This document shows, piece by piece, positions 33,866-45,559 of a stretch of DNA of 64,000 nt. Origin of the DNA: Rhipicephalus microplus (lineage: Eukaryota; Arthropoda; Arachnida; Ixodida; Ixodidae). The notes beneath the pieces were generated by a model that worked only from the letters and a program-made list of their open reading frames with translations, was not told where the DNA came from and ran no database searches. Within the stretch, counting starts at the first letter, position 1. Each line of letters opens with the position of its first letter. The stretch spans positions 85,020,447-85,084,446 of the forward strand of contig NC_134707.1 of assembly GCF_043290135.1 (NCBI RefSeq). Reading direction: 5' to 3'. Both the position numbers and the translations under genes were made by a program.

Positions 33866-33977
33866 CGGGTGCACGTTAAAGAACCCCAGGTGGTCGAAAA
33901 ATTTCCGGAGCCCTGCACTATGGCGTCTCTCAAAATCATATGGCGGTTTTGGGATGCTAAGACCCACATATTAATTA
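33866..33977 (+). mobile_element. Ruka-type SINE fragment (3' half)
   Basis: It starts inside the body at CGGGTGCACGTTAAAGAACC and continues through TTTCCGGAGCCCTGCACTAT to the CACATATTAATTAG tail. The tRNA-like head is missing. Confidence 0.75.
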
Positions 33978-34489
33978 GTGGTGCAACGCCATAAGGATAA
34001 GCGTAGCGAAACGCGACGTTGTTGTTACTTTTGATTTTTATTTGTATGTTCATGCTTCTTCTTGTACCTGATGCTCGATGAGCGCCCAGTTTTGAGCCGC
34101 CACACGTACGAAGAAACGCGTTTAATGAGTAAACCGTGGCATATTAATAGTAGTGGCAGCGCATGCGTAAGTCAACCGTCGATTAAAGTGCAAAAAGAAG
34201 AAATCAAATGGCTTAACAGTTATCTTTCACGTAGTCCCCCACGCGTGCAGGATTTATAGGTTCGTTTGTTGCATGGGCATGCGCAGATAAGTTTTCGTGC
34301 TCTCTTTGTTCCCCGCCAGTGTGCACTTCTGCATTTGTTTGTCGGTGTCGGTGTTGTCGTGACTTTTCTCTTGTCTGTGTTTGCAAGCTTACGCGTTTAG
34401 AATAGATACCTCGTATGAAATCACGCATCTGCTATATCTATTTGCGACGGAGTTTCGGAGAACCAACGTGGCTCTATGAGCGTGGAAGC

Positions 34490-34640
34490 TTCGGCTAGTT
34501 CGCAAGACACCATGGAACAGTTTGACAGCGCTAAAAACAAGAACAGACGAACAAAAGGGAACACAATAAGCGCTGCGGACACAACACCGCTTCTTTTGTC
34601 CCCTCTTTTTCGTCTGTCCTGTGACGTCTCCTTATGCATT
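34490..34640 (+). repeat. Possible foldback-family relative
   Basis: GCTAGTTCGCAAGACACCAT, then GACAGCGCTAAAAACAAGAA and AATAAGCGCTGCGG recall the GGGCTAGTTGGTT...ACAGCGC blocks at 4.3, 44.6 and 58.3 kb. Inverted arms are poor here. Confidence 0.35.
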
Positions 34641-34854
34641 CCCGGTGGCCGCCTGTTCTTTAGAGGAGCTTCGAGACATGCGCCATTTTTGTTTGCGTTA
34701 TATCCAGCTATCGCAGAAGTCCTGTGATCATTTTGACTGTATGTATTTCACGAAGAAACATTAAGGTGGCCTTGTTTTTTTTTTTTTTTGGTCACGATGT
34801 CACGAGCGTCAATCCAATCAATCTGGCGAGCGTGTTTTCGGCGCTAAGTTCTTT

Positions 34855-34995
34855 CATGTCGGCTCTGTGGTAGAATATTTGACTGCCACGAAGAGGGTCT
34901 CATTTCCGATATCACATGATCTTAGATATTCTTTCCTAATTTCGTTTTTTTTTTGTCAGCCGTCATCGATGTCTGTGGCGGCTGACACTGGTAAG
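34855..34995 (+). mobile_element. Second-type tRNA-derived SINE, degraded
   Basis: The head CGGCTCTGTGGTAGAATATT (A-box-like) is followed by CTCATTTCCGATATC as a decayed B box, then TTCTTTCCTAATTTCG and a T run, as in the other copies of this type. Confidence 0.5.
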
Positions 34996-35159
34996 TAGTC
35001 AAAAGCACCCGCTGTTGTGCCTTTATTACAGCTTTTTTTTTTTACAGTATACTGTAAAAAAATGGCTTTGCCCTTGCTTGGTCATCGGATTGCATAGAGG
35101 CCTCTGCCGGAACTTTCCAACCATCCATAGCGGTAGTCACACGGCGGGGCTCGAGAAAC

Positions 35160-35300
35160 GCTAGGAACCTCCGTAAGGTTTTCCTTCAGTTACGTCATCC
35201 TCTACGTCACACCCAATCGCATGCGCCATTGGGAGCACCGTCAGTGCCGTCGTTACTCTCTTGGTAGCCGTGCCGTCGAGCTTGCGCGCAGGAGCTTCAA
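35160..35300 (+). promoter_or_regulatory. GC-rich promoter-like block
   Basis: Two TACGTCA sites (near 35191 and 35203, CRE-like), CCCAATCG (near 35212) and an inverted CCAAT as CCATTGG (near 35226) lie within 45 bases of CpG-rich DNA. They precede an unremarkable GC-rich ORF of 170 codons (35384-35896, +) that I do not recognise. Seen: the motif cluster. Inferred: possible promoter activity. Confidence 0.25.
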
Positions 35301-37237
35301 CGAAGTGGCTTTGAAACGGACAAAAATGAAGAACGTGCAGCGCTCTTTATCAGTGGAAGTCACCTCAAAAGCACTGCACATAGATGGGTAGTGGGAGAAA
35401 AAAAGAATGCAGAGAGATAATGGCGAACGAAGTAATTGTTCCCCGCTCCGTCTGCGTGCGCGTCGTAGGAAAGCCGTCAAGCATGGGGACAGGCAAAGGC
35501 AACGTTCGGCAAAGAAGGGATGTAAACAAACATCACGTGACTGGCTCACGGGCACGCGAAGAGTTCGTCGTCACAGAAACATTCAACCTACAACTTCCAC
35601 GCGGAAAGTGTGCGGACTGTATGAACACCGGAACAGCAACTTACCGATTGACGACAGCTGATCCGCAAAATAATTCATGTTCGCCGGGTCGGTGCAGTAG
35701 CCCCGGCACAAAAAGAGGCTCGGACGGCGAAGCGCAAGTAAGAACTGCTCACCGAGCATCTGGCAGCCTTCAGAGCCGAGTGCAAGCGACAAGGGCGAGA
35801 CGATTAAGCGGCGTCAGTGAGGAAATTAGGAAAACGCCTTCACTAGGGCCGACGCAATTTTCTGGCGGGATTTGCTCGTGCGGCACGTACAATTAATCTG
35901 CGTCGTCTGCAACCCGCTGTGGCAGCTAGTTTTTGCTTTGATATTCAGTCATCTGCACGGAGTTCTTGGGCGGTGATTTTTTTTTTATCATGATGAGAAA
36001 GAAAAGGCTATCGCTTCATCAAGAACGCTAACGTTCAGTTTTTGAAAAAAATATATCGAGCTGTTCTGCATACGTCTGCAATTTTAGAATGGCACTACGG
36101 CACGCATGTGCGTTAGTTCTATCTTCTAGGCTACGTTTCTACAATAAAAAGCAGACGCTCAGTACCCATTCGTTTACTTGCTATTTGTTAAAGCACACCG
36201 AGTTCGTTGGCGAGACATTAATGTTTGTTTTTGTTCTTTTGCCTTCGCCGGCCTTCCGACAAACGTTATGTCCTTCTAGCCGTTTTCCCCCCACAAGACC
36301 AAGGGAATGTCAGCACTAATAGTTGAGCCAGCCAGCATTTCATGTTTTTGACTACATGCTGGTATGTCTGGTTGCCTAGTGGCAAATGTAAAAAAAAAAC
36401 GATGTGAAATTAGTGTATTGCGCATAATAGATATGCGAGACAATGAAGAACAAGTGTGTGGATGAATCCAAAGCAGGATGGGCAACTCTGCACAACAGAT
36501 TTCTTTAGTATAGCAACCAATTGAGAACTTTTGTCATTCTGACGTGAATGAGCTGCTTGTGTGAATAATTGCGTGAACTTTTTGCGTGCTAGAGCGGAAG
36601 AAAGTAGAAGAAAAAAATGGAACAGCGGGACTTGTGTCAATTATGCCGCAATAACAGGAAACGCCCGGATCAATTAACGCACTCGTTCTCAGTATTGCCA
36701 GTTTGGTTATGGCCTCTTTATGTACTTGTTATGTTTAATTTTTGTCGCCCGTGCATTGTACAACCACTGCAGAACGCTAGATAATCAGTGCGTATTTTGG
36801 CATTCCGTTTGAAACGGCACTGACTGTATTTTTTTCTGACAAACTTATGGCAACAAATTCGAACACCATTAGAAAACATGCTCAGCAGCAGTGTGGATAG
36901 AATATTTTAACTTTCTCCGTTTCAAAACGAAGTTTCAAACCTTCTGAGGCGGCCATAGGGATAGCCATCGTAGCATCTCTGGTGGCGCGTGCATATGGGA
37001 TCACACTTGTCCAGAGCGCCCAGCCGGCCGCTCCATGCAGCGGCCTTGTGCTGCCAAAATATGTGGAGACCGATGCCGTATAAACATGGGCATACTGCGT
37101 GCTAGGTCCGTATGCGTGCTATAATTTAAGCATGAATGGAAGTTTGCAGCTAACGTCACGTAGAATCAACGGCCAACAACAGTGTCTACAGCCACGTGCT
37201 CCGATGCTTCATAAAAAAGTATTATTCTATCTGTATT

Positions 37238-37442
37238 GATTGATTGATATGTGCGGTTTAACATACCAGAACTATCATATTATTATGAGAGACGCCGTGG
37301 TGGAGGGCACCGGGAATATAAACACATGGGTCCACAGCATTTTCGTGTCCATCGAAAATGCAGCTGCCGCAGCCGGGATTCAATCCCGCGACATGCGGGC
37401 CAGCAGCAAAGAACCTTAGCCACTAGACCACCGCGGCGGGGT
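37238..37442 (-). mobile_element. Ruka-type SINE with internal deletion
   Basis: The tail (ATTGATTGATTGATATGTGC, plus view) and the tRNA head (ending ACCACCGCGGCGGGG) are present. The central GTGCAC...AAAGAACCCC block is missing. Confidence 0.8.
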
Positions 37443-38356
37443 GATTCTAGCTGCACGTCATTCGGCGAAGATGCAAAAATTTTTTGCAGTAAAGGCATGC
37501 AACCATGGCAATTTAAGCTCGATTACTTTGGCCTTGGGCAGCCGGTTCTATTATCAGCCACGGTGTCCCCATTTTTACAGAGACAAAATGCGAAGACACA
37601 TAAACTTAGACTTATATTAGGTGCACGCTAAAGAAGCACCAGATATTATCAAATATTACTCAGTAGCGCTCAGTTTAAGCGGCTGTCGACGTACGTAATA
37701 ACCAGTAGTGCATTTTTTAAGCATGCCACAAATAGCTTTCACAGTTGTTTGCAGTACAAGAAATGAACAAGCGTATATGTGGGTCGTGGAACCCTCGCGG
37801 CACTCTTTATTCAGAAATGTGGTCATAAAAAATAAAAAAGTAACAATAAAAAGCTTGCTGTCTAAAACAGCAATTGGAGAGAACAGCGAGATTAAAATGA
37901 TGTAAAAATATACGAAGACATGAAAATATGGTACGCGTAATCTGTGGCCTCTGACAAGGCAACAGTAGAATCCCAATTGTTGCGCGAGCGCAGAATGCAT
38001 GAATTCGACAAAAAATAAAAGGAAATGTTAAGCAGAGTTCTCCACCACGTCCATAGCATCAGACACTTGAAGCTACTAAAAGGTTACGTAAAACTGTTGG
38101 AGCATATTTAGCAAAGGGGCGTAAAGACGACAACGTGAAAAATGAAGTGGGCACAGGCATAATGAATACGTGTCTTGTAGCCACACAAATGCATAGCGAT
38201 AACTGCATCTGCCCCCTCCCCCCCCCCAGATAGCTAACGGAAAACGCCGAGAGTAACAGCACGCACGAGGGTTCACGAACAATGAAAACGGCCGTCGATC
38301 TCCTCTAGCCGTTTTCCAGGGCACGCTGCCACCTTATTCAGACTTTTCGTGCCCAC

Positions 38357-39119
38357 CTTTTCTGGCTGCCTGTCTGGTATAGTAGCCCCTCGGAGGAGGC
38401 GACGGGGAGGAGGCCTGTGGCGGAGCATCACTGATAGTAGCTTTCGCCTTGAAGGAGGTCGAAGGAATGGGACTGTCTGGGCTCGTCGGACTGGTGAGGT
38501 CTTCCATGGAGGCCAACGGAGGTTTGGTGCGTATTCCCTCTTCCTCGAGCAGCTCAGCCGGGAGCTGCTCAATGACCTCAGTGCGGTTCTCGAAGATTTG
38601 AAACTTGGGCTCATGGTAGACGGGTACAGGCAATCCCGTCTCGGGGTCGGTCTTGACTGGAGCCGTCTCGCTCTGCATCTCAACCCAATCATCCATTCGG
38701 GCGGCGGTACTCGAGGGAGACACCCCTTGTGCAGGAGGCTTTGGGGAAGGGCTCTTTAAGAGCAGCCCCATGGCTTTCTTCAGCGGCGACTTATGTCGTG
38801 CTCCAGGCGCAGAGCTCTTCTTGATCGGTGACTTGGCTTGACTGCGTCCGAGTGCAGGGCTCTTCTTGCCCGGTAACTTGCCGCGGCTGGCCCCTAGCGC
38901 TGCCTTCTTGGCAGGCGACTTGGCGCGGCTCGGCCCAGGCATTGAGAGGCTGGGTCCCGCTTTGGAAGGATCGTGAATCTTTCCCGACGTCGCGCCGGAT
39001 GAGCGCGTTTGAGACTTACTCGTGCCGAGTCCAGAGTCGTCCTCCTCTATTATCTTCTTCTTCGGGTCCATCTGGGAGTCGTGTCGTGCTCGCGATGAAG
39101 ACTTGCTTGCCTTGGACAT
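38357..39119 (-). CDS. M13 peptidase-like gene, first coding exon: disordered SPxKK domain
   Basis: An ATG at 39117-39119 (context TACCGCGATGTCC) opens a 261-codon ORF. It is rich in Ser, Pro, Lys and Ala, with no hydrophobic segment. Four SP-basic repeats occur (AKSPAKK, GKKSPAL, AKSPIKK, HKSPLKK), resembling the SPKK motifs that bind AT-rich DNA or are kinase targets, then an acidic region (TEVIEQLPAELLEEEG) and GYYTRQAARK. The ORF would stop at 38334. However, a good donor AAAAG|GTGGGC at 38357 leaves phase 1, exactly what the acceptor at 26977 needs, and the join reads QAARK-ARSHVKEQK directly before the membrane helix. The joined product has 940 residues: ~255 cytosolic residues, an anchor and the M13 ectodomain. 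That the two belong together is my inference; a separate 261-residue intronless gene is the alternative. Confidence 0.6.
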
Positions 39120-40344
39120 CGCGGTACCTTCCTGGGCTGCTGTTGTACAGAATTGCTGTGGAAACTGGACTAGCGTTGTCGAGCCGCAGACGGGCTTTGG
39201 ATGACTGCACGTGCGGATGATAGGTGGTAGCGTTACACCGAATGGTGCAGTGGTGCTTAGTGGCCTTTAAGCAGCTGCAGAATCGCTTGACTACATTATT
39301 ATCAGTTTCACGCCGCGATAAGAACTTCACTCGTGATCAAGGAGCTATGTCTGAGCCATGAGGAGATTATTCTTATTTTCGTGAGGGTAAGTGGGGGTGG
39401 TTGGCGATTAAAAAAAAGAAAGCGAAATAGAACCTGTTCATAAATCTTTATATCATGTAAAAGCGCAACAAGCTCCCATTGTTTAATTTTTCGAGCACTT
39501 TGGAATCTGCGATGAAAGAAAAAAGAAGGAATAAAATTGCTGTTTTCACCTTCTAATCTTAGATAAGATGTAACATATTTTCTCCTGGGGCGATGGGTGA
39601 CTTCGGGTACTTGAAAATTTAGAAAATAGTTAAACAAATGAAGGTAATAACATTGTGTGCACGAAGTCATACATGTCATTTAAGCGCAAATGTAACATAT
39701 TCACCTCGGCGGTGATTGGTGATTGCAGCTACATAAAAAACTGACAAGCATAGTAAGAAATCAGGAAAGAATGTCTTATTGAAGGCATGAATGCCATTCA
39801 GTCGTAACTTTAGCTTATTCCCTTCTGCAGAAACGGGTGATTAAATGAACATGAAAAAAAAATAATAACGCCAGTCCTGCGTGGAAGGCGCAGCGCAGTC
39901 ACAGCGAAAGCTTGAAGAACAGCCTTTCAGAGCCTTTTCACAACACTCATTGGGTAAGTTTTTCAACCACACTTGCTTGATACCCACTAGGGCATTAATA
40001 ATAAACTTTTTTGGGTAGTAGGCCAGCGTTCCCTATGCTATTCTTTGTCATTCTTTTTAGAAGCGTCGTATCCGCTAAGCACTAGCAAAGAATTTTGTCC
40101 CAATTGTTCATGCAGTGGCTTTCGACGATGAGGATTGTGGCTGAAGTGGGCATGCTCCACAGTTAATAGGGGAACAAGAACAAGCTTTTGTGATGATTTG
40201 GAGCATTGGACGGCCCCCTCGTTACGCTATTCGCATTGTGCGACGACTGGTTGTTCTTTCTCTGTTTTAAAACGCTTTATATGTCGTATTAACGCGATTT
40301 CTTTCCCGACATCAAGTCTACCTAAGGCAAGCTTGCCAATTCAC

Positions 40345-40525
40345 AAGCACCGGCGTAGCTCAGTGGTAGAATACTGGGCTGACACTCAGCGGACCCGGGT
40401 TCTAGCTCCACTGTGTCATCGGTGCTAGGTTTTTTTCTAATTTCGCGCGACCTGGCTACGGACACCGGCGGCGACGCACAACTGCACGTGACCTAAGTTG
40501 TGATCTCACAACAGCTTTCGCTGTA
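40345..40525 (+). mobile_element. Second-type tRNA-derived SINE with tRNA-like fold
   Basis: GCACCGG at the left can pair with TCGGTGC near 40420, like an acceptor stem. GTAGCTCAGTGGTAGAAT is the A-box region and CCCGGGTTCTAGCTCC the B-box region. The anticodon arm does not fold with a 7-base loop, so it is not a working tRNA. The body follows: TTTTTTTCTAATTTCGCGCG, GGACACCGGCGGCGACGCAC and ACAGCTTTCGCTGTAAAA. Confidence 0.7.
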
Positions 40526-41761
40526 AAAAGTATCAGGAATAATCAAATAAGTTATGCAAATAGCGTTGTTATTATGAAGGCATGCGCGTGATATAAACCA
40601 AAATTTCACCTTTTACGCCTGTGGCGAATTCCGATTAAATATACGTGAAAAAATTATCAAAATAATTGAATGAATTATGCGAATAACGTCGTCTGCAAGA
40701 AGGCATGGACGTTGTTTAACCGCGCACTCGTGATGTGCGCAGAAAAATAGTGTGATGGTGATGATGACACGTGTCGTACATATCGGTATTCGGCTCGTCA
40801 GTATCGAAACTCAAACTGTGTGTGGTGAGAATAATTTGGGGCTGATTTCGAAGATGACGCAGCACCGGCTGACCGAACCACCGCTGCCTAGTATCGACAC
40901 AACAATATTAAATTTCGCGTGTCATTCGCGCAGTATTGTGGGTAGAAAACAACCCACCACGTGCGGTTCATCCCCGGCACGCAGTAATCCGTCCAGCATT
41001 CGAGCAGCCAGGAAGCTGCACTAACAGCTACGGCGCGTCTTGATGAAACCGTCAGCATAAGTTGTTTGCGTTTCTGCACGTGCACATCGCGATAACGTGC
41101 CCGCATTCGCGCGGTAAATCAGCCACTTGCTATTGCCTGCCATGCAGTTTTCTAGGATAGACGAATGAATGCAAGAACGTTAATTAGGTTCAATAGGTCA
41201 TGCTAGAGCAAAACCAAAAATTAAAAAAGCAGAGGGCGCCTTCTGAAAAGTGAGCATTGTAAAAGCATACTGTAACGCACAGCAAGACTAAAAGCTCGTA
41301 TAGGCTGCTTTCGCCGCCTCCTTAGCTTTTCCAAAGTTGTCCCCCTTTTTTTAATTGCCTAAGTTTAGCCACACGGAAAAAGGAAAAAAAATGTGATATC
41401 AGCATTGCACTTCAATCACAACATTCAAATATTATAAGAAGTCCAAAGAGGGGGAAGCTGCCTTAGGATAGGATTTGTAGTAAGTGTAAAAAAAAATCTG
41501 GCTCAAAGGAATGAGCCCGCCTTTGTAAGTGAAGTGATGTTTTGGAAGCCTTCGTACCTTCAAGCTTTTTTTTTTCTTCAATAAGTTCAGTTGACAGTTT
41601 GCGAATGTAGCGTCTACTTCGCTTCGTGTCGTCTTACTAACTTTGTATTTTGCATTAACTGTAGCACAGTTTCTTAATTGAGAAAAACCAACAAGCCTAA
41701 TACTTCACTGTGCCCTTTTCTTGCTTGAACATGAAGTTAGGGACAAAAGTTCAGCGCTATC

Positions 41762-41795
41762 AATAATAATAATAATAATATTAATAATAATAATG
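41762..41795. repeat. (AAT)n microsatellite
   Basis: An AATAAT run with one interruption. Confidence 0.8.
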
Positions 41796-43199
41796 GTGAT
41801 GATGAGGATGATGTGTGTGCTACGTGCAAAAATGACGATTATATTATACTGCACGTCGCATTGACATCGTCGTGCTGACACTGACATCGAAGAGTATACC
41901 GGGGCCTATAGCACTGCGATACTATCAAAATGCGGCCGCGATCAAACCCTCGAACTTCGGGTTGGCACCGTAACCTCCACAATACCGCCGCGGACAAAAC
42001 GAATCAATCGTCTTTATAAGCTCTCCAGAAACGTAGTGCGCTCGCGACCACGACCTCTCCATCCGAATTCGCATTTGCTGCCCGAGCGATGCACCCCTCC
42101 CCTCTCCACCCGCGGCCGTTCATGATCCTTCGACCGACGGAGCCAGCCGGTACATTTCGTTGCTGCACTCTAAAAAATAAAGGAAGAAGGAGAGTAATCG
42201 AGGTTACTCGTTAAAGGGAGTAACCAACCTGTCACAGACATTGTTCCCGTTTTTTTTTTTTGGGGGGGGGGGTGTTACTGTGAAGAGATGAAGTGTTACT
42301 CACCACCTTGAGGTTACTCTTTTACACTTGCTAGTTCACAATACTCCTCAAAGGAGCATAGTTTTATGCGAACTAACTTACAAAAACAGTTCTCGGTTGA
42401 CCTATCTCGCATTTCGAGGCTTGCACGGGCATTCGGTTCGATATAAATGCTCCCGATCACCACAACAATCGATATAAAAGCACCACAATCAGAATTGAAT
42501 GAATGAATTGAACGCTTATTTCAAAGGATAGGACGGCTCTCGGCCGCTGTTAAGGGAATATGAAGAAGAGATTGTTAGGTGTATACTGTAAGCATAATAA
42601 ACTAACATCAGTTAGTGTTAATCTGTTTTCATTGAGCTTCAATGGAGTCGCTCTCGGTCGAGATGGTCGACCTCTTCTATAAAATTAAGAAAACTTACAG
42701 CAAGCAGACGAGATTCGGGCTCAAAACCAAAGCGTCTGCTTGCGCATACACCAACCACTACAGCACGCTGCTCTAAGGCATCGTCTAAAAGGAAAAAATC
42801 GTTTTATAGGAACCGGTGGGTCGTCTGCACACAGCGCGTACGTTTCTGCAGTCACTCCGAAAACCAGAAATTACACCAAAGATGGGAAGTGAAATTCGCA
42901 TCAAAATAGTTGTGCGCTAATGCATTCGGATAATCTAGCAACACAGGTGGTAGAGCGTAAATGTGCGCCACTCTTCGATAAAAGGCACTATCGTGTTACA
43001 GGTTCCTGAAGAAATGGAACGAGTTATAACCGAATCTTATATGATGACACAGGCACATGCCGAGAGTACAGCAGCGCACCATGTCTTCATCTTTCCTGAG
43101 AAGAAACTGATTTCATAGAAACAACATTTCATAAAAACGATTATATATGCGTCAGCGTTCATAAACTCTTATAAAATCTCCTCTCAAGTACACTCGTCA

Positions 43200-43483
43200 A
43201 TGGTGACGAAAGAGTTAAAAAGCTGCACCCACTGCACTCGCTGTAAACTAAACCACGACATGCAACTGGAGCGGGACCAAGCACCAAGAATGAACGACGA
43301 CCATTTATTCGAAACGTGGGAGGTCAAGCTCGTCCTCGAGGGCCTGGAAGACCAGCGACAACTCGTCGCCAGGGCCAAGAGAGCAGTCGAGGCCAGGGTG
43401 TCCCTGGACTAGGGAACCCTCCCACCTTTGAGTGATGAAACTGGGCATCGCTCGAAACACTGCTTCGAAATAAACGTTAATTG

Positions 43484-43486
<3 letters not shown>
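43200..43486 (+). pseudogene. LINE 3' tail, truncated
   Basis: The final stretch FETWEVKLVLEGLEDQRQLV followed by ARAKRAVEARVSLD and a stop matches the C-terminal tail of I-clade/R1-like tick LINEs (WExxLxxxDxxxQxxLVxRA). It is followed by GAAATAAACGTTAATTGC and a CT tract, as at 6.25 kb. Everything upstream of the tail is gone. Confidence 0.6.

Positions 43487-43510
<24 letters not shown>
43481..43510. repeat. (CT)n microsatellite at a LINE 3' end
   Basis: About 14 CT units directly after the LINE 3' end. Confidence 0.9.
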
Positions 43511-43515
<5 letters not shown>

Positions 43516-43799
43516 AAGCAACACGAATGGCTTGCTCAACATCTGCATTCTCAAGGGCGATAACACTCTGTAAAAGTGGAATCCATACAAACTGCGCCAG
43601 CTGCGGCATGCACTGACATCAATTAGTGTCTGAGCGCGAAATGGCGTGGCTGCGACAAAACGACTGTTGAACAGGAAGCACACCTTCACCAACAGGCATA
43701 GACGACAGTTGCAACAGCATAGACGACAGTTGCGACAGCTCTATGGTACAATCCTATCACGGCGAGAGTGCACATGTAGTGACTCCTCGTGACGCCTAA

Positions 43800-44135
43800 A
43801 TGGAAGACATCGCTCTGGAGTACGCGGTTTTCGGCGCCCTCATGGCCCTCAATTTCGGGCTGGGCCTGTACTTCTCGCTACGTCGCAAGGCCCGCCTGGC
43901 CAAGACGACCGCCGAGGTGTTTCTGGGCAGCCGGGCACTGCGTGCCCTGCCCCTAGCGGCGTCCGCGGTGGCCACCATCGTCTCATCGGCGGGACTCGTC
44001 GGCTTCGCGGGACACTTCTACGCCTATGGGTTCCACCTCATGTGGGCCTCGTTGTCGGCCGTTGCCATGGCGCCGGTAGCAGTGTACATTTTCCTGCCGG
44101 TCATGTACGGACTACGCATCACTTCAGTGTTCGAG
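43800..44135 (+). CDS. SLC5 sodium/solute symporter, exon 1
   Basis: First coding exon of an SSF/SLC5-type Na+-coupled transporter, closest in feel to the multivitamin/monocarboxylate branch (SMVT/SMCT). An in-frame TAA directly precedes the ATG, which fixes the start. The 112 residues give a first helix (YAVFGALMALNFGLGLYFSL), the family's loop TTAEVFLGSRALRALPLAAS and a second helix with SSAGLVGFAGHFYAYGF. A third helix then ends ...YGLRITSVFE, matching the LGVPAExYxYG and LxxTSVFEYLxxRF signatures. The donor GAG|GTATAT leaves phase 0. Substrate cannot be read from the sequence. The gene runs to the right, away from the M13-like gene. Confidence 0.85.
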
Positions 44136-44469
44136 GTATATTTACGAATTTCTATTTATTGTCTCGGCGAGATATGATTATTACAAAAACTTTGCAAACA
44201 AAAACCACGATATGATTCATGTCGAACGAGAATTGTGAAAGACACACACACGAGAAGGAACAAAAACACCGGACAAGCTCTAGATAGGTACCGCTCATGC
44301 ACCTGGTCTCATGTTTCTTCTTGTGTCTGTATTTGCACTGCTTGTTCAATATGGATTATTAGAAACTCGAGCACACTTGAATTTTTGTAATCTTGATGCA
44401 TTTTACTTGTCATGTTCCTCTTTATGGCACTGTATTTTTTGCTACACTTGTTCAATATGACTACCTACA

Positions 44470-44690
44470 ATTCCTCATGAGCTTGTTTACAGCGCAACAC
44501 AGGACAAGGAAGGAGTAAAAGAGAAAGAAGAGATGGCGCTGACTCACAACTATTCTTTAAAGAACAATAAAGAAAAGGTGTGAGTAAGCGCCATCTTACC
44601 TGTTTTTTTATTGCTCCTTCCCTGTTTTGCGTTTTTGGTGTTGCGCTGAAAAAAGTTCATGATCCCAACCAACTGGCCCAACTTACCGTC
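44470..44690. repeat. Foldback repeat with AGATGGCGCT arms
   Basis: GAGATGGCGCTGACTCACAA (44531 on) is matched by the inverted GTGAGTAAGCGCCATCTTAC (about 44580-44600). The outer arms CAGCGCAACACAGG and its inverted counterpart near 44635-44650 extend the foldback, and CCCAACCAACTGGCCC closes it. It belongs with the repeats at 4.35 and 58.3 kb. Confidence 0.6.
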
Positions 44691-45384
44691 TTAATGATTA
44701 CTTACAAACTTGACCAAACTTTTCTTAAGACATGGTTATTAAGCATGCCTCATTGAAGAACTACCGAAGTTTCCACCAGCTAGGCATCATCGGCATGCTC
44801 TTAAAGGAGTACTGACACAATTTTGAAGTATTACAGCGGTAATTCTAAAACCTTGCTTATTACTTTTCTGTTTCCTTTTACAGCCGCATAACGACTCTCC
44901 TCTCACTGAAGTCAGACAGCACGTATATATAAAAAACTCGGCAGATCCCTCGTACCTGAGAATCGGCGTTATGTGAAGTATGTGGAGGGAAGGTGACCGT
45001 GTTGCAATTTTTCATTGAGCGACACGTCATGTAAAGACGCTAATTACATGTAAACATTTTGCACGCACAGACATATATTGAAAAGTTGTAGGTGTTCATA
45101 TAACCAGTTCTTTGCACTGGCGCAACGATGCCAACTGGTAAATGCGTATTAGCAACACCAGAAGCTGATATGAAGCGCTGATGCTCGCGAGGATGCTGGT
45201 CCTGGACACTGCTACATAAATCAACCTCAGTGCATGGTAACTAACCACAATTTACGTTAGCCCGACGTGACGGCTGTATCAAAGGAGTACATATGTAATG
45301 TTTATAAAATTGGGTGGGCAGCACTGCAACCAATATTGACGTTTCACTGAGATTAGCATCAATTTGAAAAAAAAGTACCGAGAC

Positions 45385-45540
45385 CTGGCGCAGCTCTGTG
45401 ATAAAATGCTTCATTGCCACGCAGAATGCTACGGTTCAATTCCAGCTATGATCCTGACATGTATTTTTTGCGTTCGGCGGGTCGACGCTACCGATGTCAC
45501 GTATTTCTTAACCTTCGCGCGTTAAGATTGCCCATGTTTG
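45385..45540 (+). mobile_element. Second-type tRNA-derived SINE
   Basis: GGCGCAGCTCTGTGATAAAA is the A-box region and CGGTTCAATTCCAGC the B box. The tail has GTATTTCTTAACCTTCGCGC followed by GTTAAGATTGCCC. Confidence 0.6.
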
Positions 45541-45559
45541 TTCTCGTCGTTCCTGGGTA

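Larger units (their letters stand above)
26978..38356 (-). other. Intron 1 of the M13-like gene (inferred)
   Basis: The interval lies between the phase-1 donor AAAAG|GTGGGC and the acceptor TTTTCTAG. It holds two TTAAAGG-type TIR elements, SINEs, a small hairpin element and unrecognised DNA. Stretches 28647-29114, 29461-30334, 30561-31624, 32916-33865, 34996-35160 and 35300-37237 contain no gene I can support. If the proximal exon is a separate gene, this is intergenic. Confidence 0.5.
39120..43190. other. Intergenic between the M13-like and SLC5 genes
   Basis: No gene is recognised. It would contain the 5' UTR and promoter of the minus-strand gene. Contents include three degenerate units of about 120 bp at 39540-39865 (GTAACATATT... 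blocks spaced 120 bases apart), a tRNA-type SINE at 40345, a duplicated block of about 125 bp at 40530-40730, a (AAT)n tract at 41762-41795 and unrecognised sequence. Confidence 0.5.

Noticed and set aside
35384..35896. 170-codon plus-strand ORF in GC-rich DNA
   Set aside because: High GC alone can keep a frame open; no domain or conserved pattern is visible.
40345..40425. tRNA gene
   Set aside because: The acceptor stem pairs and both promoter boxes are present, but no 7-base anticodon loop with a 5-bp stem can be formed and a SINE body follows.
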